Shown here: positions 11,601-22,500 of the stretch, in pieces
Numbering within the stretch: position 1 is the first letter of the stretch
Layout of the letters: every line of letters starts with the position of its first letter
Assembly: GCF_029227915.1 (NCBI RefSeq)
Contig: NC_079886.1
Coordinates: forward strand, 21,304,501-21,368,500
Direction: 5' to 3'
Source: Hydractinia symbiolongicarpus
Lineage: Eukaryota > Cnidaria > Hydrozoa > Anthoathecata > Hydractiniidae
Length of the DNA: 64,000 bases
The notes under the pieces: generated by a model
The model's input: the letters and a program-made list of their open reading frames with translations, nothing else
Told to the model about the DNA's origin: nothing
Database searches by the model: none
Made by a program: the position numbers and the translations under genes

Positions 11601-14600
11601 ACATTGAACTTTTTGCATCGATTTTACTTGTCGGTTGATATTTATGTCACTGTAGGATAAAAATTATTTACTAAACTTTAAATGTTGTCTACGCAACAAG
11701 TATTTTTTAGTTTTCAAATAATCAAATTCTCACATAGCTATGCGTTGAAATATAAGTTTGTCAGACTTTCCAAAAAATTAAAACTAAAAATTGGAATAAG
11801 AACTGCTTTGTTTACAACAAATGGCTGCTAGTCCGGAAAACATACACAAACTTCTGGCAATGCCGTACAACTATAAAACAAACTTCTCAAAAGTCGAAAA
11901 AATGTTTGACCCAGCCCAAGGTTAAATTTTTCCCTTTTGAACTAAAATTAGCACAGCAGGTAAAATGTTGTTGACAATAAAAAATGTATCAGGGCATTCG
12001 TTATTCGTTATCGACAAAGATAATACTAGGAACCAAAAGACAGTGATGGAAAACAGACTTGTGACACCGAATGCCATCTTTGGTTGAAATATGCATGAGA
12101 AAAGTAGCATAATGTTTACCTGAAGTTTGAATACTTTACAACCAGTGCTGCTTTTGATCTAAATTTTGTCCGGGATTAAAAAAGTGTTCGTTTGCTATGT
12201 AAGAATCCGAAATCTTTTATATTGAGAGTGCTACTCATTTCGTAAAACCGAAACTATTTAATTTACCACTCGTTTGCTTGAAATAGAGTAACGGAATATT
12301 CAAGGATTATCTTATGTTATTTTCTTGTCACCTAAAGAAAATTTCGAGCGATCTTTTTTGTGTCCTAATAGTTTTAAATGATCATTATTATGTAGTTATA
12401 AAGTTGGTTTTGGAAAGCAACTAGCATCAGTGTTGTGGCGATCATGGAAAGCCAATCAACGTGAACCATTTGTGAGCACATTGAGGATTGGACAAGCTAT
12501 TGTAAGTATTGCCTGTATGATTGATAGGATGGCTGCATGGTGTCTCTGCTGGATGAGAAAACCAGTGCTTGCCTTATTATATCTACTAACCTAATGTCAG
12601 AAACTTTTTCAGTAAAAAGCTTTTTGTTTATTTTCATGAAACTTGAAATTAAATTGAATCAGCTTCTTACTTTCATACCACGAATTTTCAGTTGCGGTAC
12701 TAAACTGTGACATTAAATTGTATATCAGCTTTAATAAGACTTACTTATAGCTAAGTTAACATTGGCCACTTGTAGGGCAAGACATGCCACATTATTTAAG
12801 TAGGTAACACAAATATGATTTCGCCAGTCTTCCACCTCGATCACGACTGGTTTAATTCAGTTTTTAAAACTTTTTTTACAATAATAGGTTATAGCTCTGA
12901 TAGCTGGTCTGGTTTACTTAGATCAAGATCTCAATCAAGCTGGTGTAACAAACATGAATGGAGCAATGTTTTTCTGCATTACTACGTTATCCTTTAATTC
13001 AATCACTGGATCTCTGTTTGTAAGTTTAAATACCAAGTTTAATTGCTAATTTTTGTAGTTAAGTACTACTACTGTTTTACATTTTATTACTCCATCCTCT
13101 CTCCATTACTTCATCCTCTCTTCACAACTTCATTCTCTCTCCTCAAATTCATTCTCTCTTTTCCACTACACCACTCCTCTACTTCAACCACTCTCCATCA
13201 CTCCTTTCCGCTTTCCACCATTCCATTATTTATTCTAGAACATCGAGTTATATTTATCTATATTTTTACGTAGGTTTTCCCAGCTGAATTACCTGTGTTT
13301 TTAAAAGAGCACAAACTTGGGATGTATCGTACCGATGTCTATTTTATTTGCAAAACACTAGCAGAGGTAAACTGGTTTTAATATCTTATAAATTTTTTTT
13401 AAATGGTGTTATCTTACCAGCGACGTATTTTCCAGTTTGAACAGCGTAAAGAGAAAGAAATTTTAGCGAGAAAAAATTACAAGGAAAAATTCGGGGAATT
13501 TTTCCTTCTCACAAAAATTTTTTCCTTATGGTATTATGATGTACAAAGTTAAAAAACGGATGACAGATTCCCGTCAGTGCTTTTTGCTACAATTATCTCT
13601 AAAATACAACTAACCTGGAAAACATTTTGGTATTTTAGGAATTAATGTAATAATCGTGTATGCTGTCATTTTAGCTGCCATGGTATATACTCAGTTCATT
13701 CTTGTTTGCTACCATCGTCTACTTCATGACGGGTATTTAACTTACCTACTAATCCTTTTTAATTACTAATGTTATGTAATCTAATATGGTATACAATGTT
13801 GTTCAAGGTATTATTAACAATAAAGCTGAATTTCTAACGCATGAACAATCTCTTTCTGCATTAGACAAGCGCATGTTAAACTTAAAGTCAGTGTTGTTTG
13901 GTTCTTTGCAAAACCTTAAGCCTTATTAATTTATATTGACGTCAGCACAGTAGTATTTCCAGGCCCTTTCAGCCTTGTTGTGGATAATATTGTGTATAAA
14001 CAGAAGTGGTCTACTCAATCCTGTATTTTACTTTTAATCTTATCTCTTTTCTTAGATTTCGGAGTTGAGGCAGCTAAATTCTTTGTATTCGTTGGAATAT
14101 TGCAGCTCATTACACAGTGTTCTCTTTCGTTTGGTACATGCATTATTTTGAATCTCTTTGAAAATAAAAGCAGTAGAACTCATGTAAATTAAATTATAAG
14201 GAGACGAGGATTTTGTCTATTATGTCTTTGATTAACGGTACAGTATGCCGTTTGCTATTTACAAACATGTCCTATTTTAGGGTACTTTGTATCAGCCATA
14301 GCACCAACAGTTCAAGTAGCTACTTCCATAGGACCTCCTTTGATGATGCCATTTTTGTTGTTTGGTGGGTTTTTCGTTAAAGACGAGTACGTAGTATTAT
14401 TATTATTATTATTATTATTAATTGAAATTACATATTTAATTATTTGATATCCAAAAATCTCAGATATATTTTATTATTTGTTTAATTTTTTATTAATTTT
14501 GAATTTAAACAAACTTGAAGACCAATTACAATCTGAAATTATACAAAGAAAGTCTGATTTTATTTAAAGGCATTCTGAAATTATACAAAAACAAACCGAA

Positions 14601-16780
14601 ATTTTACAAACAGTCTGAAATTATACAAACACAACACGAAATTGTACAAACACAATCCGAAATTATGCAGCCACCATCCGAAATTATACAAATACAATCC
14701 GAAAAATCACTTTCAATCTGAAATTTAGTGGGGAGTCTGTATATGTAGTGCTTATGATTTTCTGCTTATTTATTACAGGTCAATTCCAGACTATTTTATC
14801 TGGTTAAAGTTCTTGTCGTGGTTCAAGTATGCCTTCGAGTGCCTTCAAATCAACCAATGGGATGACATCGACACTATAAGTAAGTTTCATTGTGCTCCAT
14901 ATCATCGACTCTATAAGTAAGTTTCATTGTGCTCCATATCATCCACTCTATAAGTAACTTTCATTGTGCTCCATATGATCCACTCTATAAGTAACTTTCA
15001 TTGTGCTCCATATCATCGACTCTATAAGTAAGTTTCATTGTGCTCCATATCATCGACTCTATAAGTAAGTTTCATTATGCTCCATATCATCGACTCTATA
15101 AGTAACTTTCATTGTGCTCCATATCATCCACTCTATAAGTAACTTTCATTGTGCTCCATATCATCGACTCTATAAGTAAGTTTCATTGTGCTCCATATCA
15201 TCGACTCTATAAGTAACTTTCATTGTGCTCCATATCATCGACTCTATAAGTAAGTTTCATTGTGCTCGATATCATCGACTCTATAAGAAAGTTTCATTGT
15301 GCTCGATATCATCAACTCTATAAGAAAGTTTCATTGTGCTCGATATCATCGACTCTATAAGTAAGTTTCATTGTGCTCCATATCATCGACTCTATAAGTA
15401 AGTTTCATTGTGCTCCATATCATCGACTCTATAAGTAAGTTTCATTATGCTCCATATCATCGACTCTATAAGTAAGTTTCATTATGCTCCATATCATCGA
15501 CTCTATAAGTAAGTTTCATTGTGCTCCATATCATCCACTCTATAAGTAAGTTTCATTGTGCTCCATATTATCGACTCTATAAGTAAGTTTCATTGTGCTC
15601 CATATCATCCACTCTATAAGTAACTTTCATTGTGCTCCATATCATCGACTCTATAAGTAACTTTCATTGTGCTCCATATCATCGACTCTATAAGTAAGTT
15701 TCATTGTGCTCCATATCATCGACTATATAAGTAAGTTTCATTGTGCTCCATATCATCCACTCTATAAGTAAGTTTCGTTGTTTAAAAGATGTGAATAAGC
15801 GAAACGTCTTTCAAATTCTAAAATGAAGTAAAGGAATTTTTGTACTTTTAAAATGTAGCTTAAATATAATCACAATAAAAAGAGAAATTGTTTATCTATA
15901 CATAATTATCACAAGATTTAGTTGTTGTTAAAGTTCTAACATGCGCGCGCAAGCATTGGAAAAAAAGCGGCGAAATCTTTTAGTTCAAATTGGCTAATTA
16001 CCCTAATTTACATATTTTTACAATGGAATTAATATTCCCCAATTATTCTCCTTTATTTTCAAGAAAAAGTTAATTTTTGAATTTTTATCTTTCATAAGTG
16101 TGTTCTTTGTTTCATATTTTCTAAGGTGTGTGCACGTCCCTAAGCATGGTTCGCCATCCCAAATTAACACAGTTTACATCAGACTAAAACTCGTCATATA
16201 TTTTTTTCATTAAGGTTGCGAACTCAATGGGAACAAAACAATTTGCCTGACGACAGGAGCCAACGTGCTTGCCAGGAATGGATATAAACGGGTTAGTTAG
16301 CTAGTTATTTTGTCATTTGCTTGGAAGAAAATAAAAAAGTTGCCCTAGCACCTTTCGATGTAAAAAGTAAGACAGTAAATCGTATACCATTTACATGGCC
16401 GACCTTACCAATTTCACATTGTGAAGTAGATCTATTGTTTTACCAAGAGTAAGAACTATATTTCGCCAAGGATTTTAGACCTAGTTTACAATTGAGTTTT
16501 AATCAAAAAAGCTTAGCTGCTAGAGGCCATACATAATTAGCACACCCCCTCCCAACCCCAAAATAAGTTGTTTTGAATTACGTGTGTTCCAGTTCTTGTA
16601 TGTAGGCCGCGGATCATTTTTTTTCTTATCTAGACAGGAGCTGTCTCAAACAATAATATATGTTTTTTGTATTACCAGGATAATATGTGGCCAAATATTG
16701 GAATAATGTTTGCACTGTTAATTGGCTTCCGAATCATCGCGTTCTTGTTTGTGCTGCTACGAGCGTACAGAGCAAAATAA
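5672..16780 (+). CDS. White-like ABCG half-transporter, 19 exons
   Basis: Coding exons by GT-AG and phase: 5672-5821, 6181-6403, 6481-6529, 6979-7165, 7543-7614, 7933-8031, 9145-9311, 10120-10222, 10819-10881, 11402-11436, 12396-12501, 12888-13019, 13274-13366, 13675-13732, 14056-14133, 14281-14386, 14779-14879, 16215-16291, 16679-16780; total 2001 nt, 666 residues. All phases join. The N-terminal nucleotide-binding domain has Walker A GASGAGKTT (139-147), signature ISGGENKR (247-254), Walker B LLFVDEP (267-273) and switch histidine 304 in ATIHQPSS. The C-terminal half carries the ABCG membrane domain, with [25 protein letters not shown] and [16 protein letters not shown], most like Drosophila White. 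It should dimerise in a membrane and export or move a small lipophilic or pigment-precursor substrate; the substrate is unknown. Odd: the piece usually following the H-loop (LLL-x-EGR...FF) is absent (see findings). Confidence 0.9.
9540..9950 (-). mobile_element. Possible transposon-derived fragment in ABCG intron 7
   Basis: This block differs in composition from the surrounding AT-rich intron and has an open frame on the minus strand (9540-9803, extendable upstream to about 9836). The peptide contains [13 protein letters not shown] and [18 protein letters not shown] do not recognise it. A second short minus-strand open stretch (about 9855-9938) lies behind it in another frame. An inverted repeat, CTGATTACTC/GAGTAATCAG, sits at about 9650-9672. 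It looks like a remnant of an inserted element, but no terminal repeats or target duplications were found. Confidence 0.3.
10942..11094. repeat. Foldback (MITE-like) element in ABCG intron 9
   Basis: Arms of roughly 35-40 bp are inverted: AAAATTCTTATGTATTTTC at the left is mirrored by GAAAATACATAAGAATTTT at the right, and AATC/ACTTTATTT continues the stem with an indel. A second, internal hairpin (TCAAGTGAT...ATCACTTGA) lies at about 11020-11052. The structure suggests a miniature inverted-repeat element. No clear target duplication was identified. Confidence 0.65.
13085..13232 (+). repeat. Pyrimidine-rich degenerate tandem repeat in intron 12
   Basis: A nearly pure C/T run built of imperfect units such as TTCATCCTCTCT, interrupted by A, inside intron 12 and ending about 40 bp before the exon 13 acceptor. 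It could act as an extended polypyrimidine tract; this is inference only. An open frame through it (13043-13273) is compositional. Confidence 0.5.
14394..14420 (+). repeat. (ATT)n microsatellite
   Basis: About nine ATT/TTA units just after the exon 16 donor of the ABCG gene. Confidence 0.8.
14534..14705 (+). repeat. 21-bp minisatellite in ABCG intron 16
   Basis: Imperfect copies, about eight, of a unit near GAAATTATACAAACACAATC. Several copies lie at about 21-bp spacing, so a reading frame (14515-14721) stays open by chance of period. The frame has no start context and lies between two well-supported exons, so it is not a gene. Confidence 0.7.
14880..15776 (+). repeat. 37-bp tandem array seeded by the exon 17 splice donor
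   Basis: Exactly 24 full units of 37 bp (14880-15767) plus a 9-bp stub. Each unit runs from GTAAGTTTC or GTAACTTTC through TTGTGCTCCAT and ATCATCGACTCTATAA. The last part copies the end of exon 17 (ATCGACACTATAA), so each unit rebuilds an exon-end-like sequence followed by GTAAGT or a close variant. Units differ mainly at TAAG/TAAC, CGAC/CCAC and CTCC/CTCG, which would allow homogenisation to be traced. A regular array without spacers, so not CRISPR. Confidence 0.95.
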
Positions 16781-17547
16781 CGACGGGATTACCATCACCA
16801 TCAACACCCTTTCCAAATAAGATGGCGTAAATAATGAAGGAAACGAGGTTGCGTTTTTTTCAGAATCCAATCAATGCTGTGAGCACGTTACATGAGAACA
16901 ACCAAATGGGAAACGTTTTTCTCTGAAAAGCATTTGAAATTTTTAAATAATTTTGTAGTTACAGTAAGTGGTTTCGGGGGACTGGTAAATTTCTATTTCC
17001 ATCTTTATCGATAAAAGTAAAAGAGTCTTATTTTTAAAAGGAAAGGGTTAGAAGGATAGCCTAGGATCCACGCAATGAAGGCGCAAAAATTCGTAAGGAA
17101 AACAAATTATTTCCAGTATCCAGTCTAATCACAGTATTCTTTGTTTTACGTCAAGTTTTGTTTATTTTTCTTCTCCGTGCTTGAAATTATTTTTTCTTGT
17201 CATATCAATTCAAAATAACGATAATATAAGATGTTATGTCACTTTATTCCTGGTGTAAATTATGTTATAAAGTATTTATTCACCTCGAATATAAAATTTT
17301 ATAAGTTCAGAAAGTTTTCATTGTAAAACAAGCAATCCTTGATTTCTACTTATAACGTAAAATAATATACCTCTTTATCGTGTAGTTGCTGTTTTTTTAT
17401 CATGAAAAATTTCCTTAAAAACATGGCTGTGATTAAAAGCGTATAACATCTCCGATTACTACCTGTTCCAAACGAAAATTTGCATGTAAGCAACACACCT
17501 TGCTTCAGTTTTTAAAAATTTATTAGTTCAAGATTTTTTTTTAATTC
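16781..17547. other. 3' flank of the ABCG gene
   Basis: Non-coding sequence after the ABCG stop, presumably 3' UTR then intergenic DNA. No further exon was recognised and no strong polyadenylation hexamer stands out close to the stop. Confidence 0.4.
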
Positions 17548-17572
17548 TTTTTTTTTTTTTTTTTTTTTTTTT
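17548..17572 (+). repeat. Poly(T) tract
   Basis: An uninterrupted run of 25 T, followed by GCGCGC. It could be the poly(A) end of a minus-strand retroposon, but no element body was recognised next to it. Confidence 0.9.
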
Positions 17573-17620
17573 GCGCGCAAGAAATTTACTTAATAATAAA
17601 TACATAAGGTTGACATACAA

Positions 17621-18084
17621 CTACTACCACTTTCATACGTTACTACCACTTTTATACGCTACTACCACTTTCATACGCTACTACCACTTTCATACGTTAC
17701 TACCACTTTTATACATTACTACCACTTTCATACGCTACTACCACTTTCATACGCTACTACCACTTTCATACGTTACTACCACTTTCATACGCTACTACCA
17801 CTTTCATACGCTACTACCACTTTCATACGCTACTACCACTTTCATACGCTACTACCAGTTTCATACGTTACTACCACTTTCATACGCTACTACCACTTTC
17901 ATACGCTACTACCACTTTCATACGCTACTATCACTTTCATACGCTACTACCACTTTCATACGCTACTACCACTTTCATACGCTACTACCACTTTATACGC
18001 TACTACCACTTTCATACGCTACTACCACTTTCATACGCTACTACCACTTTCATACGCTACTACCACTTTCATACGCTACTACCG
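17621..18084 (+). repeat. 19-bp minisatellite
   Basis: About 24 copies of a 19-bp unit, CTACTACCACTTTCATACG, with C/T changes and one single-base deletion near 17992. Because 19 is not divisible by 3, the translation has a 19-residue period (three units), which keeps a 184-codon frame open. That frame is an artefact of the repeat, not a gene. Confidence 0.95.
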
Positions 18085-18125
18085 GTTATAAAAGCTATGT
18101 AATGTACAAAACGGCAATGCCCTGA

Positions 18126-19513
18126 ATCGCTCAACCAAAATATAAATTACTTTGCTCTCTAAGCACGGATGAGCATTTACAAGAAAATTGAAGATGTTAT
18201 AGAACTTATTTGAAAAAAAAAACGGATTGAGTGAAAGAAATAGATCTTTTGCTAGCAGAAATCGGTTTACATTGTGCTAATATTTAATCCGAACAAACAT
18301 TTTTTGCTTCAAAATCTGGATGAATAATTCCAAAGCTACCGGAGAAAATTCGCAACTGTGGAATTGACCAACATAATTAGTTTAAAAGTTCATAAAAATC
18401 ATAAGCTACTCGTCCTGGGGGCGAATTTTGGAGCTGTGAAGGAAAAGGGCTTCTAAAAAACGATCATAGAGCGTTGCCGTGGTTGATTAAATATACAGAA
18501 ATAGTTTGAATTCAACCTGGTCCCCAGGCCTTTTTACTTTTCTAGAAAATTTAAAAGTTCTGACAAAGAGGTTACAAAAAAGGTTTCCTAAATAATTTTT
18601 GCCTCTCATTTCCCTAAAAATGTAGTACTTAAAAAAGTTTCAACCTTGTTCCCAGGGTATTTTGCCGTTTTCATTAATTTGGCAGCGCCGGAGCAGGGAG
18701 AACCTAGGAAGGAGGATGTAAAAAGTCCACTAAAAGAATGTCCGCGAATAAAAAAGAATACCTCGTCGCCAGGCCAGGACTAAATAATCCTGGTGAGGAA
18801 GGGGTTAGGGGTGAGGGAAAGAATTGCTCTTAAGGAGGTTTATTTTTACTTTTTTACTTCTTTGGTTTCCGCGAAAAACTCCGACAAAATTAATGCATGT
18901 AGTTCACGTGAAAAGAAATCAGAATTTTTAAAATATTTTTCGAACATTTTTTAAAAGTTTTCAAAATCTAATCGATAGCTAAAATTTACAGCAATAAAGC
19001 GTTTTTTTTTTTAAATAACCCTTTAGTAAAAACAACAACAATCTTGTCTAAAAAATAACTTTTCCAGTTTGAAACGATCAAAAAGTTAAAACAAACAAAC
19101 ATAGATTTAAACGAAACGTAAAGATCAAAAAATACAATAAAATAATAGTTTAATTTTATGTTTAACTTCGATTCACTGAACATGCTCTTCTTCAGCGCGC
19201 TGTTTCTCACTATTTCTCAAAACTACCTGCTATTCATACAAACTCTTGGTCAAAAGATTAGAAACAACGAATGCATTCATAGTAAAAAAATAAGCCGAAT
19301 TTAACAGTCGTTATTAACGAATAAAATCGAAAATGTTACGAACAACAAAGAATAATCAAAAGGCGTTATGATTAAAAAATATATCTTGACATATTTTATA
19401 CGTTAATTATTTTGTTGTTGTTGTTATCTAATTTAACATAATTAGCATAATTAAGAAAAATTAACGGGTATTATTTTAATTTATCAACAATTACAGGTAT
19501 TTGTTACGGAGTG
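18126..19513. other. Intergenic with dispersed foldback-type repeat fragments
   Basis: No gene recognised. Fragments of a dispersed repeat with the consensus TCAACCT-GTYCCCAGG occur near 18513-18530, 18637-18658 and, more diverged, 18758-18775. The same family appears at 21216-21323 and near 22400. Confidence 0.4.
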
Positions 19514-22500
19514 ATGTTTTGTTTTGGAACTTCGAGCAGGAAGCTAAGGTATGAAATTTCTTGTAGTGAAACAAAATAGATAAACGTAATAAATTATGTA
19601 GTAATCTGGATATGGGGGCCGGCGAAGTAACCTATTTTTGTGTTTGAGGCTGACTGTGTTTTAATTTTCTTTCGTTTTTGTTTTTTTAACCTGTTCTCGC
19701 ATTCAAAAAGAAGTCTGAATCCTTTTTTTATGAAAAACATATGCTATAAATATTGCCTTAACAGATAATAAGCGCCAGTGCTTGGAATGAAAGTAACTAT
19801 ATTATGGAAAGACACCTCAGCATTCGTGTCCCAGCCCACGAGGCAGCTACAGCCCTGAGATAATAGAAAAGGAAAGAATTTTTTACTTTGATTTGTACGG
19901 AAGCCCAGTAGCGACATGTTATACTATATATTAAATTTACACTACGATCGTAAGATAATTTTACTATCTTATGATAATTTTACGCCCTCTAGATAATTCT
20001 ACAATCTGCAGATAATTCTACGATCTACAGATAATTTTTCGATCAGATTGAAAGTTATCTTAAGATCGTAAATTATCTTAAGATCATAGAATTATGTGCA
20101 AATCGAAGAATTATTTTAAGATCGTAGAATTATCTTGAGATCGTACTGTAACCTAAATATGAAGTACAGATTTGACCATAATAAAAAGATAAGGAAAAAA
20201 TGATTTTAATGTGACAATGTAAATAATGTCTAGATTTTTTCGAAGCTATCGTGCAAAATACTTTCTTTGCCAAAATAAAAACAATGAAACACAACAATCT
20301 TACTTCAATTTACACCAGTACTTAAACGCCACACACTAAAAGTTAAAAAGTTTGACTTACTTTATTATACTTACGCTATAAATAATATCGAGACGAGACC
20401 AAGAAGAAAACCTCTCTTTGTTATTATTTCATACCTAGGTTGAAATACAAGAGCTTTCCAACATGGGATGCCCTTTTCGCGCACAAATTTTAGCCGTAAA
20501 AAAATTAGCAAAATTGATAATTTTGTATAAAACTGAGCCAAATTAAACGTGAGTCAAATATAATGAATCCGGAATTTATTACTGGTTAAACTATATTTTT
20601 GCAATTCTCTTTTTTTCTTGTTTCTTTTTTTTAAAAAAGGGTGTGTTTATATAAATCTTTATAGTGGCTAGAGCAACAAATCAATCTCACGGCAACATAT
20701 CTTAACCCCAGACTCCCTTAAGGTAAACTTCGAAAGTATCGTAACCAGTAAGAACGAAAGAGCGAAAAGTTTTTTTTATAAGAACTAGCTATCCTCCTAG
20801 GAACTAGGAAATATGAATTCAGCCTTGTATGGTTTTATTTTTTAACATGTTTAGCCTAATATTATTTTGTTTTTATAATTGTTGAACATCTATATTATAA
20901 TAGGTATAAAAAGGACGGGAGAACCCGGGCTAACGACTAGTATTTTAAAAATTTCTATTAATCAATTATTTGTGAATATCTATAAATCTTAACTTAGAGG
21001 GAAGAAAATACGAACACGTGTTTCTTTTCCTTTAAATAATCGCAACAACTAATTCTTGAAAAAAATCCGTAAAATTCCAGCCTGATCTTTGTTTTATTTT
21101 TCATTTATTTTTTGGCCTCATTGTTTATTTAAGAAAAATTAGTAGATATAAGAATGTATGATTAATGACAACAACAAAAAAAACAACAGAATCCCTCTTG
21201 CGAGACCGATGTATTCTCAACCTTCTCCCCAGTACTCTTCTACGCCCATGATATTCTGACAGCGAAATAGAATAGACATTAGAATAATATAGGCGTAGAA
21301 ATGCCCTGAGAACGAGGTTGAAGTTTATGACGGACGTTGAAAAATGCAGTTTACTTTAAGTTTTCAACTTTTAGAGATACGAATCTTTTTGTTTTCAGGT
21401 TGCGTTACCTGCAACAAACAACATTGGTTCATGCCGACCCTCCATCAAACCCATCACAATACTTACCCAAATTATCAGAACATATAATTCAAAATGAACC
21501 CGACAACGTCATTGATGATCCATCTAGCATATTTTTTGATCCGAACGAAAAATCGGATTTTGTTTACACCGCAGTACCAATCATTACTACAAGCACATAC
21601 CAAAAATATTCTCCGGAGAGAGAGATTTGTTACCCAGATGCATCTGATATAGACAATAAACATCTTTCGAAAGCTTTAGAAAACCATCATTTGCGTGAAA
21701 GTCCGATCTCATCGGAATATGATGATAGTTTAGATCGGACGAGATCTTTACCTAACACTCCTTCGCATAAAGTAAATGACAACATATTTAACGAACAATA
21801 CAATGACGTAAGCTCGCGACGTAACTCGCTGGAATTTGATCCAATCGGAATGGATTCAGATTACCATGCTGTTCTAAACACTGGGGAGGATTACACACCT
21901 GCGTTGAGTCCGGTTGGTTTAAGTGAAGCAGAGGTGAAAAAGTTATACGAATCATCTCATGAAGGATCGCTTGTCGACGATTATGTAGAACTAAACTTAT
22001 ACGAAGAGAATATTTTGCAGAATGGAAAAAGTAATATGAAAATTAAAGGTTATTTCTCTGACGCTGAAAGTGTTAAAACATATCAAGATTCCGGGATATA
22101 CGACGATGATGTGTTCATAGATTCTCCTAAACCATTAACCAATGAAGAGTACAGTAAAGTTTCGCGGCGATTAATATTTGGCGGTGAAGGTGGCGAAGAA
22201 GAAGATGGATATGTTGAAAGATTCTCAGCCTTTAAAACTCCAATGAGCTCACGACAAAATAGTTTAGAATCTATACTTTCTCTCACATCACCTGTTACAA
22301 AGGAAGCACCTAAAAACAAACAAATAGGTATGCACTTTTTAGTTGTCTCCAACTTCTTTAAGCTAAAATCAAAATTTTTTCGTTAGCTTATAGGTCTAAT
22401 ATCAACCCCGTCCCCAGGACTCTTTTTGTCTTTCAAACAAGTAATTTTCAGACAAGCAATTTCGGCTAAATACTATAGCTAGCGGTCTTTACTTGCTTGT

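Noticed and set aside
14880-15776. Regular repeats as a CRISPR array
   Set aside because: Units abut without spacers, contain a splice donor and lie in an animal intron.
17571-18125. 184-codon open frame
   Set aside because: It is a 19-bp minisatellite read in three frames in turn; the 19-residue period equals three DNA units, and no other coding evidence exists.
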